NCBI GenBank assembly: GCA_017557195.1
Contig: JAFZAL010000050.1
Span: 1 to 55,551, forward strand
Length of the DNA stretch: 55,551 nt
Origin: Thermoguttaceae bacterium
Lineage (GTDB): Bacteria; Planctomycetota; Planctomycetia; Pirellulales; Thermoguttaceae
Direction of reading: 5' to 3'
The notes below the pieces were generated by a model. The model did no database searches and was not told the DNA's origin. It worked only from the letters and a program-made list of their open reading frames with translations. Below, in pieces: positions 30,958 to 39,849 of this stretch (the stretch's first letter is position 1; every line of letters starts with the position of its first letter). The position numbers and the translations under genes were made by a program.

Positions 30958-33900
30958 ATGAAATCGACATTTCAAAAACGTATTAACTTGTTCGTTACAA
31001 ATAATGTAATTGGCGCAGTCCGCTTTGCGCTGGCTGTCGCGCTGACGGCGACGCTGTTTATCGGTTCAGCCGCGGCTGAAACGTACTCGCTGACAAGCCG
31101 TGTTCAGCCTCCTGATGTTGGAACAAACGGGCTGCCAGCTGGAAAAACGTATTGTGATTTGACTTCGTCAGACACGCTCAACGTTACAGCTGCTAACGCA
31201 CAGCTTTATTTTATTGGGAGCTCAGCGGTAACGCTTAATTGCAATATTGAGATTAGCGGCGATAGCTACGGGAGTGAAAAAACCGGTAAATTCCGAATGC
31301 AGATGAATCAATCAGTCCCAGTCTACCTGAACGGTACTGTGAACCTGGTTGGAAATACAAAAATTGCGTCTCATAACTGGAGTTCAAATCAGGGCTATTT
31401 GTATTTCAATGGTCAGATTACCGGCGTTGGTTCTTTGATTGTCTCACCGGGTTATCTTTCACAAGTTCATTTGAATAATACGTCGTCGATAAACAATTAT
31501 CAGGGAAACACTCAGATTGGTTCGTCTGGCGTTTATAACAACAGCGGCGTAACCACCTATGCAGGAACCCTGGTTCTTGAAGCTGACGAACAGATTCCCG
31601 ATGTTCTCACTGCTGGGTCGACCTCAACCGGCAAACTCGTTATGTACAGCTGGGAGGACGCCAGCGATCGATTGACGTCAACGTTGGATCTTAACGGTCA
31701 TACAGAAACCGTCAACGGTCTTGTTTGCACCGATACGCTGAGCGTTATCAAGGGAAGCTACGGTAAACTGCGCGTCGGCGCCGACAACAGTTCGTCTGCG
31801 TTTTCCGGTAAAATTCAGGGCGGTATGCAGCTGGAAAAAATCGGATCGGGAACGCTGACCCTTAACGGAGAAAACACTTATTCCGGCGGAACGATTCTTA
31901 CTGCCGGTACGTTGGCTATGAATTCCGCCACAGCCCTTAGTTCGGGAACCATTAACTTCAACGGTAATTCCACACTGCAGGTTAATATCCCTAATCCTGT
32001 AATTTCAAACTACGTAACAATTAATTCCGGCGCTGTTGGTACGATTAACACTAATGGTCAGAATGTAACATTTACCAGCTATGTGGAAGGAGATGGCGGA
32101 CTGACAAAAACTGGCGCAGGAACGTTAACGCTCGACCATGCAAATTACAATGGACCAACGACCGTATCAGAAGGAACGCTTTTTCTGCCGAGTTATTCGT
32201 CCATGAGTTCGACCAGTCTGACGGTTCAGAGCGGCGGAACGCTTCTTACTGATACTAATTTATCCAATACAAACGTATCAATTACAGGCGGAACTTTAAT
32301 TCTCGGCAGTTCCACAACTACAACGGAAGTTGACGTGAATTCTTTATCTCTCAATGGCGGGACAATCCACTTTGATATGAACAACAGCGAGGGAAGGTAT
32401 GATTCCGACTGGATTACTTATACAGGATCTGCCAGTTTGAAATCCGGCGTAATTGATCTGTCGTTCAATTATGCAGATGAAGATAAATGGTGGGCTAAAG
32501 CTGGTTCAGCGCCTATTGAGCTTATTTCATTAAAAGAGAATTATAGCGGTACAATAGGGGAAGTCAGCAATATGCAGGTAACTGTCTCTGGTTTTCCAAC
32601 AACCAGTTGGAAGCTGACGTCTGATGAGACAATTATTTATCTGTCGGCAACGGACGTTCCCCCGGGAGAGGGTCCGTTCTGGTTTGCCAATACAGACGAT
32701 ATCAGTGCTGAAAATTGGACGGTTGACGGCTTAACAAAATACGGCGCCAAGCTTCTTACTGGCGACGACCATAATATTGCCTATCCCAATCCCGTTATAA
32801 TGAGCGCTAGCGGCTCTGTTGAAGTTGCTGAAGGCTACGAATTGACGTTTAACGGGCAGGTTTCAGGTTCAGGAGGGATTGATAAGATTGGCGACGGTAC
32901 GCTGATTCTGTCTCAGGCGCCCGCGTACACTGGCTCTACAAAGATTTCTACTGGTACGCTGGTTCTGTCGGCGGGCGGAACGCTGTACAATCTTGCCGGC
33001 GAAGGAAATCTGGACAACAACGGTCAGGCGGTTACTATTAATAATACGGAAAACTCTCAGTTCTCCGGCGTTATTACCGGCGCAGGAGCTTTGACAAAAG
33101 CTGGAAACGGAACGCTGACGCTGTCTGGCGCTAACGACTACGCCGGCGGAACGACGATTTCTGCTGGAACGCTCAAGCTGACCGGCGAAGGTACGCTCGG
33201 GACTTCTACTGCTGATGTTAACAACAGCGGCATTTTGGAATACGCTCCTGGCGAGGGGGACACCATGTCGATTGCTTATAACATTTCCAATAACGGCGAC
33301 GCCGCCAAGACGGTTAAATCCGGAGCGGGTACGTTGACGACCAGCAAATGGATTAATAATAACGTCGATCTTCAGGAAGGTATCCTTGAAATTACCGGCA
33401 ATATGGGAAACGGCAAACGGTTTAACGGTCAGATTACAATTGCCGAAGGCGCGACGCTGTTATGCGCGACTCACGACTCGCTGGGATACGGGGATTCTAC
33501 GACTAAAATGTACATCTACGGTACGATGGACAACAGCGTCGGCAACGAAACGCTCAACAATACAGAACTTCACATGTACGGCGGCACGGCGTCGTCGACC
33601 AGCGGCGGCACGTACGACGTCTTAAATACAGGCGTTAAATTCTATTCTTACGCTTTGGACGGCGCGACGGCTGCTAATCCCACCGTTTCAACGATTTCCG
33701 GTCCTATCAGACTTCGCACCGATGGAACGTTTGAAATTACTACTGCCAAAAATTCCCAGCTTAATTTGACGGGCGTAATTTCGCGGTACTCCGGTAACTG
33801 CACTATTAAAAAGCTCGGCGAAGGAACTTTGTACATAAATAATACAAACTCATTTTCTAACCCCTTTACAATTGCAGAAGGGCTTGTTATTGTTAATTCC

Positions 33901-36900
33901 CCCAATAAATCAACTGGCTCTTTTGGGTCTGGCGTTGTAACGATTGAATCCGGGGCTACGCTGGAAGCGCACGCTCATAACCCGTTTGGCTACGGTTCGC
34001 CGAACAACGTTATTATTCGCGGTACATTTATTCCCGCTACATACGTTCATATTACAAACGTAACCCTGGAAGGCGGCGTTATAGAAGAAGAATACGCATA
34101 CGCCTCCGGCGGCACGGGCCTGGACTTCGGCGCTCGAACTGGTACAATTACGTCAACCGGAGATTCGATTATCAAATGCCGAACCAATATCAACAATACT
34201 GCTACGGTAACGTATAACGTCCCGTCTGACGCGTTGACCATTAGCGGTATTATTAAAGGCTCCGGTGGATTTACAAAGACAGGCGCGGGAACGTTAAAGC
34301 TCACAGCGGGCAATACGTACACTGGCGCAACGAACGTTTCCGAAGGTACGTTTATTATTTCAAATTCAGGAACCTTGGCTTCTTCAGACGTAACCGTTGC
34401 CTCTGGCGCAACATTTATAGACGGTTCAAATTCTATCACTTCCAACATATCTCTCGAGGGCGGAACGCTGACTATTGGCGAAACCAGCTCGACGGCAAGA
34501 ATTGCTATCGGTAATTTAACCCTTAACAGCGGCGTTGTCAACTTTGATTTCAATGACGCTACTATCGATCTCAATTTCGATAATCTGTCAGCCTCCGCGG
34601 CTGCTCTGATGACAGGCTCGATCAATCTTACGTTTAACAATAACGACGAAAACGCCTGGTTGAACAACAGCTCCGACAGCGGGTACGTTTTGATTAATTC
34701 ATCCGCGATGGGCGCTGATTTGGAGAGCATTCAGCTGCTGGTTAATTCGGCAGAAACGAGTAACTGGTATCTGACAGTGGCAGACAATAATCTTGTTTTG
34801 AAGAAACAGGATGGTTCAACGCCGGTGGATCCGCCGGTAACTGATCCGTACTACTACGCCAATACGGAAGACATTTCCGCTGCCAAGTGGACGATTGACG
34901 GCGTTAACAAGAAGGGCGTCAAGTTCCTCGAAGGCGCTAACGCCGCTACGTTTGTCAATCCGGTTGAATTGAATACGAACAGTCTGTTTGACATTGGCGC
35001 AGACCGCAACCTGATTGTTTCTGGCAACGTTACCGGCGTGGGCGGTTTGAACAAGACTGGAGCAGGAACGTTGACTTTGTCTGGGAATAATACATATTCA
35101 GGCGCTACAAACATATCTGATGGAGTTCTGTTCTTTGAAACAGCAGATTCTTTTGGAACGGGAAACGTTAATTTTGCGGGAACGTCAACCTTAAAAATTG
35201 GCGCCCCTGTAACCTTTGCCAAGAATATGTCAATACAGTCGGACGTAAAAGGTACGATTGATACAAATGGCAGCGATATGACCATTTCCGGCGTTATTTC
35301 GGGCGCTGGTTCATTGGAAAAGACCGGGAACGGATCGTTGACGCTTTCCAAGGGCAACACCTTTACCGGAGATATGGACATTACAGGCGGAACAGTTGTA
35401 ATGAATTATAACGCCAAAACCGGAAACACAACCGATACCGCAACGGCGCTTGGCGACCCCTCAATTGAGACTCGTCGCATTACAGTTCATTCCGGAGCGA
35501 CGCTGCTGACAAACAATGGCAGCGGAGGCATTGACGTTTTCGGCGGCGCGGAAGCGCATCCGTCTTTTAGAATTGTTGTCGATGGCGGCACGCTGGCTAC
35601 GGCGTCCGACAATTTAACCTCTTATGGAGATCTTGAATTTAAAAACGGCGGCGTTTTTGAAGAACGCGGCGGACACAGCACCTGGTTGACAATTTTCAAT
35701 GGCGATGTTTATGTTACCAGCGGCGACGCGACAATCCAGTCGACAAGTTCAGGACGCGGCATTTCTTTGCGCGGTTACCGAGACGGAACAAACCCGGGCG
35801 TAACGTTTGACATTGCGAAGGGTTCTACGTTGACTCTTTCCGCCCTTTTGAAAGACAGCGCCAACAGCAAGACTATCGGTTCATTTACCAAGACTGGCGA
35901 AGGAACGATGGTTCTCAACAACTCCAGCAGTACGTATACTGGAAACATTACCATTAACAAAGGGATTGTCAAAGTTACCTCCGGCTGGAACAATTCCAAT
36001 GCGTCTCCGTTAGGCGGCGTTACCAGCGGAAAAACTGTTACTGTCAATAAAGATGGTGAATTGATTTTCAGCGCTCAGGACGCTTTCATTAACGCTCACA
36101 GCGAAAGCAATTTCCAATTCGTTGTTGACGGCGGCAAGATTTCAAACGAGGGCGCTACGTACAACTATCTTACCAACCTGACAATGAGAAACGGCGCAAA
36201 TCTCCACGCTGCCGACGGCAATGCGACATGGAAAACGTACAAGTTACATAACTTAAACGTCGAACGCAACGCTGACGATACTGCTGGCGCGCCGGTAACA
36301 ATTACAGCAGCTGCAGATAAACCCAACGCCACAATCGCCTTTGGAGCGAAAAGCGATACGGTCAAAGGCGGAACTTCGGTTTCGACAATCAATGTCGCAG
36401 AAATTACCAGCGAAGACAAACTGGTTAACGACAACGTTGCTGATCTTGTCATTTCAGCCGTAATCGCAGATCCGGTTTACCAAACAAGCAGCGCTCTGAA
36501 ACATTCAACGGAAATCGTTAAAGCCGGCGCGGGTACGATGGAACTGACTGCGGCCAATACGTATACCGGAAATACAACGGTTTCCGGCGGTACGCTGCTT
36601 CTGTCAAGCACAGGGAGTCTGGCGTCTCCTAACGTAACAGTTGGGGAAAACGCAGCATTCCAGACCGGAGCCAATATTGCTTCGACAAATGTAACACTCA
36701 ATGGCGGTTCGTTTATCATTGGCGACACAGCCGCCTCGGCTAACATCACCTCAGCGTCTTTGGTTATGAGCGACGGCGCGATTTACTTCGACTTCAACGG
36801 TTATACTGCATCAGCAAACGATTACGATTTCCTGACAGTTAATACCGCAACGCTGAATTCCGGAATTGTCAACCTCACGTTTAACAACGGCAGCGAAACC

Positions 36901-39465
36901 ACATGGTGGGAAAACAGTACATCAAGCGGCTACGTTTTGATTAACGCCAACGCGATGGGCGTTGACCTGGACAGCATTCAGCTGACAGTCAATTCGGCTG
37001 CAACAGAAAGCTGGTACTTGACATCGTCAAACAACAACCTCATCCTGATGAAACAGGACGGAACAACGCCGGTGGATCCGCCGGTAACTGAGCCGTACTA
37101 TTACGCCAATACGGAAGACATTTCCGCTGCCAAGTGGACGATTGACGGCGTCAACAAGAAGGGCGTCAAGTTCCTCGAAGGCGGCGCCGCTGCCACGTTT
37201 GGCAACCCGGTGGAAATGAACGCAAACACGCTGTTTGATATTGCTGATGAACATAGTCTGACAGTTACTGGCGCTATGACCGGCGCTGGCGGGCTGAACA
37301 AGAAGGGCGAAGGAACGCTGACGCTGTCTGGCAGTAAAGCGTTTACCGGAAACATCACAGTAGACGACGGTACGTTAAGAGTCAGCGGAACCGGAGCGCT
37401 GGGAGATATCAATACAGAAAAGACTGTTACAATCAATAAAGACGCAACGCTTCTGTTTGCCAGCCATGACGTTTTGGGAACGGCTGGCGTCAGATCGCCC
37501 ATCCAGATTATTGTCGACGGAGGAACGATTGCCAACGAAACGGGTTGGTTTAATACGTTAAATCACGTTACGCTCAAAAACGGCGCTAAAATCATCGATA
37601 ACAACGGACACGTCAACTGGCAGTCGTTCCAGTTGACCGGCACGGTAGACGTTACCGCTGATTCTAAGTTGGACGCCAGTCAGATTTCCACCATCAGCAT
37701 TGGAACCGCTGGCGTCAACAACGGCGTTATTCCCAACGGTGTAACGTTCAACGTTGCCGACGTTACTCAGGACGATTCAACGGACTTGTTGGTGTCTGCC
37801 AAGCTTACCGACGGGAACGGCGTTGGCGTATCAGGAAACTTTACCAAAACCGGAGCTGGAACCATGACGCTTTCCGGCGAGAATACCTATTCCGGAGTAA
37901 CAACTGTTGCTGCAGGCGTTCTTAACATTACCGGTTCAAAATTTAATTCTCGTCTTGTTGTCCAAACCGGCGGAACTGCCGTCATTGACGCTGGCGACGA
38001 CGGAATTATCAATATGTCTGCCGATGGATACCACAATTCTGTCAAGATTGGAAGCGGTTCTAACGCAACCCTTGTCCTGAACTCCGGAAATGTAACAATC
38101 CGCAACGGCGACAATACCACCGGCAGCATTCAGCTGGGAACAAACGGCAATTGCACTGGCGTTCTAACCATTAACGGCGGAACGATGCAGGTTGACGGTC
38201 GAATTCTTTTCTCTGCCAACAATAACGACGCCAAGGGAACGCTCAACATGAACGGCGGAACTCTTACGCTCGGCGTTCCTGGCTCATACACGACCGCTAC
38301 CGACCCGTCATGCGGCGTTTTGTGGTTCGGTCAGGGAACCAGTACCGTCAATCTCAACGGCGGAACGATAGCAATGTATGGCATTGTCAGCTCCGCCGGA
38401 GGACCCAAGCCATCCAGTACGTTCAACTTCAACGGCGGAACCATTCAGGCGGTTGCTGACAACAATACCAATTTCTTTACGCCTGCTGGCAATATGAAGT
38501 ATTATATCAAGCAGGGTGGAGCCATTTTCGACACCAACGGTCATGACGTTACGGTTACTGCCAATATTGAACAGGGAACGGAAGAAGGCGACGCCGCTGG
38601 CGGATTCACGAAGAAAGGCGAAGGAACTCTGACGCTGTCTCAGCAGCCTGCTTATACCGGTTCAACGACCATTGAAGAAGGTACGATGGCGTTGCCGGCT
38701 GGCGGACAGCTCAACAACCTGTCCGGTGGAAAATTGAACGACGATGGAAGCGTTGCCGTTTCAGCAAATCTTGACGCGTCTGGTCAGGCGTTGACGCTTA
38801 ACAATACGGAAACGTCTCAGTATGTCGGATCAATCACCGCCAAGACCATTGAAAAGACCGGCGAGGGAACGTTGAAGATTCGCGCTGAAGGGGACGACTC
38901 TGTTACTTTTGATAGAATAAACGTTTCCGCGGGCGAACTGGACTTCAAGGGTCAGTACAACGGCGATTTGTACGTTGGTACCGGCTCAACGTTCTCGCCG
39001 GGCAACTCCGTTGGCGATATGACCGTCAACGGCAGCGTTATCATGGACGTCGGCGCGACCGGCTTGTTCGAGTTCAGCCCGTATAATGCCTCTGATCCGG
39101 AATTCGATACACTGACTATTGGAACAACCGACGGCGCGTTTGTAATCGACGAAAACTCGATTATCAAGCTATACTTTGAAGGTAACGACGCTAACCTCTG
39201 GGCAGCGGAAGGATCTGAATACAAGCTGGTTTCCGACGAAGGTTTTACTGACGGGAATTACGATTCCTTGTTAGCCGACGACTTTGGCGGCATATTTAGT
39301 CTTCAAGGCAAATATGGCGACGGTCTGTATCTGATTGGTCTTTTGGCTCCTGGGCCAGGACCGGAACCCGGCTCTGGCGTCCCGGAACCGTCAACGTGGG
39401 CGCTGATGATTCTCGGCGCTGCGGGCTTGCTGTATATGCGTAAGCGAAATAAATCAAAGGCGTAG
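30958..39465 (+). CDS. Giant PEP-CTERM autotransporter-repeat protein, 2835 aa
   Basis: Signal peptide within the first 41 residues (FALAVALTATLFIGSAAAE). The rest is almost wholly beta-strand repeats of the type KTGAGTLTLSGxNTYSGxT (autotransporter-associated repeat) interrupted by four or more blocks with WTIDG/WTVDG modules. It aligns over long stretches with the 2861-aa minus-strand protein (for example GKRFNG, CATHDSLGY, YGGTA, GATAANPTVST), so the two are paralogues. The end has GELDFKGQYNGDL, SPGNSVGDMTV, TGLFEFSPYN and a PEP-CTERM signal SGVPEPSTWALMILGAAGLL plus YMRKRNKSKA. There is no beta barrel or enzyme domain. It is probably a long rod- or helix-shaped surface protein. AAAGG lies about 8 bases before the ATG. 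Confidence 0.85.
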   Translation: MKSTFQKRINLFVTNNVIGAVRFALAVALTATLFIGSAAAETYSLTSRVQPPDVGTNGLPAGKTYCDLTSSDTLNVTAANAQLYFIGSSAVTLNCNIEISGDSYGSEKTGKFRMQMNQSVPVYLNGTVNLVGNTKIASHNWSSNQGYLYFNGQITGVGSLIVSPGYLSQVHLNNTSSINNYQGNTQIGSSGVYNNSGVTTYAGTLVLEADEQIPDVLTAGSTSTGKLVMYSWEDASDRLTSTLDLNGHTETVNGLVCTDTLSVIKGSYGKLRVGADNSSSAFSGKIQGGMQLEKIGSGTLTLNGENTYSGGTILTAGTLAMNSATALSSGTINFNGNSTLQVNIPNPVISNYVTINSGAVGTINTNGQNVTFTSYVEGDGGLTKTGAGTLTLDHANYNGPTTVSEGTLFLPSYSSMSSTSLTVQSGGTLLTDTNLSNTNVSITGGTLILGSSTTTTEVDVNSLSLNGGTIHFDMNNSEGRYDSDWITYTGSASLKSGVIDLSFNYADEDKWWAKAGSAPIELISLKENYSGTIGEVSNMQVTVSGFPTTSWKLTSDETIIYLSATDVPPGEGPFWFANTDDISAENWTVDGLTKYGAKLLTGDDHNIAYPNPVIMSASGSVEVAEGYELTFNGQVSGSGGIDKIGDGTLILSQAPAYTGSTKISTGTLVLSAGGTLYNLAGEGNLDNNGQAVTINNTENSQFSGVITGAGALTKAGNGTLTLSGANDYAGGTTISAGTLKLTGEGTLGTSTADVNNSGILEYAPGEGDTMSIAYNISNNGDAAKTVKSGAGTLTTSKWINNNVDLQEGILEITGNMGNGKRFNGQITIAEGATLLCATHDSLGYGDSTTKMYIYGTMDNSVGNETLNNTELHMYGGTASSTSGGTYDVLNTGVKFYSYALDGATAANPTVSTISGPIRLRTDGTFEITTAKNSQLNLTGVISRYSGNCTIKKLGEGTLYINNTNSFSNPFTIAEGLVIVNSPNKSTGSFGSGVVTIESGATLEAHAHNPFGYGSPNNVIIRGTFIPATYVHITNVTLEGGVIEEEYAYASGGTGLDFGARTGTITSTGDSIIKCRTNINNTATVTYNVPSDALTISGIIKGSGGFTKTGAGTLKLTAGNTYTGATNVSEGTFIISNSGTLASSDVTVASGATFIDGSNSITSNISLEGGTLTIGETSSTARIAIGNLTLNSGVVNFDFNDATIDLNFDNLSASAAALMTGSINLTFNNNDENAWLNNSSDSGYVLINSSAMGADLESIQLLVNSAETSNWYLTVADNNLVLKKQDGSTPVDPPVTDPYYYANTEDISAAKWTIDGVNKKGVKFLEGANAATFVNPVELNTNSLFDIGADRNLIVSGNVTGVGGLNKTGAGTLTLSGNNTYSGATNISDGVLFFETADSFGTGNVNFAGTSTLKIGAPVTFAKNMSIQSDVKGTIDTNGSDMTISGVISGAGSLEKTGNGSLTLSKGNTFTGDMDITGGTVVMNYNAKTGNTTDTATALGDPSIETRRITVHSGATLLTNNGSGGIDVFGGAEAHPSFRIVVDGGTLATASDNLTSYGDLEFKNGGVFEERGGHSTWLTIFNGDVYVTSGDATIQSTSSGRGISLRGYRDGTNPGVTFDIAKGSTLTLSALLKDSANSKTIGSFTKTGEGTMVLNNSSSTYTGNITINKGIVKVTSGWNNSNASPLGGVTSGKTVTVNKDGELIFSAQDAFINAHSESNFQFVVDGGKISNEGATYNYLTNLTMRNGANLHAADGNATWKTYKLHNLNVERNADDTAGAPVTITAAADKPNATIAFGAKSDTVKGGTSVSTINVAEITSEDKLVNDNVADLVISAVIADPVYQTSSALKHSTEIVKAGAGTMELTAANTYTGNTTVSGGTLLLSSTGSLASPNVTVGENAAFQTGANIASTNVTLNGGSFIIGDTAASANITSASLVMSDGAIYFDFNGYTASANDYDFLTVNTATLNSGIVNLTFNNGSETTWWENSTSSGYVLINANAMGVDLDSIQLTVNSAATESWYLTSSNNNLILMKQDGTTPVDPPVTEPYYYANTEDISAAKWTIDGVNKKGVKFLEGGAAATFGNPVEMNANTLFDIADEHSLTVTGAMTGAGGLNKKGEGTLTLSGSKAFTGNITVDDGTLRVSGTGALGDINTEKTVTINKDATLLFASHDVLGTAGVRSPIQIIVDGGTIANETGWFNTLNHVTLKNGAKIIDNNGHVNWQSFQLTGTVDVTADSKLDASQISTISIGTAGVNNGVIPNGVTFNVADVTQDDSTDLLVSAKLTDGNGVGVSGNFTKTGAGTMTLSGENTYSGVTTVAAGVLNITGSKFNSRLVVQTGGTAVIDAGDDGIINMSADGYHNSVKIGSGSNATLVLNSGNVTIRNGDNTTGSIQLGTNGNCTGVLTINGGTMQVDGRILFSANNNDAKGTLNMNGGTLTLGVPGSYTTATDPSCGVLWFGQGTSTVNLNGGTIAMYGIVSSAGGPKPSSTFNFNGGTIQAVADNNTNFFTPAGNMKYYIKQGGAIFDTNGHDVTVTANIEQGTEEGDAAGGFTKKGEGTLTLSQQPAYTGSTTIEEGTMALPAGGQLNNLSGGKLNDDGSVAVSANLDASGQALTLNNTETSQYVGSITAKTIEKTGEGTLKIRAEGDDSVTFDRINVSAGELDFKGQYNGDLYVGTGSTFSPGNSVGDMTVNGSVIMDVGATGLFEFSPYNASDPEFDTLTIGTTDGAFVIDENSIIKLYFEGNDANLWAAEGSEYKLVSDEGFTDGNYDSLLADDFGGIFSLQGKYGDGLYLIGLLAPGPGPEPGSGVPEPSTWALMILGAAGLLYMRKRNKSKA
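34817..37183 (+). repeat. Near-identical 120-bp blocks within the 2835-aa gene
   Basis: 34817-34936 and 37064-37183 differ at only about three positions and encode TPVDPPVT, then the EDISAAKWTIDGVNKKGV module. The flanks diverge much more, which points to recent duplication or gene conversion of this module. Confidence 0.8.
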
Positions 39466-39524
39466 GCGAGCCGGGGTGCGTAAGCCCCCGGAAAAATGTA
39501 TTGCGTCGATTGATTAATAAACTT

Positions 39525-39550
39525 AAAGCGGGAAGCAACTCCCGCTTTTT
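39525..39550 (+). terminator. Terminator of the 2835-aa gene
   Basis: AAAGCGGGA (39525-39533) and TCCCGCTTT (39540-39548) form a 9-bp stem followed by a T-run. Confidence 0.85.
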
Positions 39551-39707
39551 TCTTTTAGCGAGCATCGCTCGCGATCCTGAGAGGTTTTCGGCTTCGTAGC
39601 GCGGGCAAACGTCTAACTAAATTTGGCGCCTCGCCGCCGACGTCAAGCCGTCGCATTCTAAAACATTCTATAATATCTGTTCTATTTGTCAATTAATTTT
39701 TTTCTTT

Positions 39708-39764
39708 AAAAGCGCTTAAAAATTAAAAAATTTAGTGTATAATATATATTGATGTATAATACTA
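39708..39764 (+). promoter_or_regulatory. Promoter of the 2265-aa PEP-CTERM gene
   Basis: AAAAGCGCT (39708-39716), 21 bases, then TATAAT (39738-39743) and ATATATTGATG. The spacing of AAAAGCGCT to TATAAT is identical to that at 24865. Leader about 100 nt. GGAG lies 7 bases before the ATG (39839-39842). Confidence 0.65.
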
Positions 39765-39849
39765 TAATCCAGATTTCCGTCGTTGCGAAGACGACAGAAA
39801 TATCGATTAGCATATAACTTTTCATCTGTTTACTCAATGGAGTAAAAAC

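Larger units (their letters stand above)
39466..39849. other. 384-bp intergenic region with REP-like hairpin
   Basis: It contains the terminator at 39525-39548, a hairpin GCGAGC-ATC-GCTCGC (39558-39572) followed by GGTTTTCGGCTTCGTAGC, similar to GATTTTCGGTTTCGTCGC near 17532, and the promoter of the next gene. No gene is seen. Confidence 0.6.
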
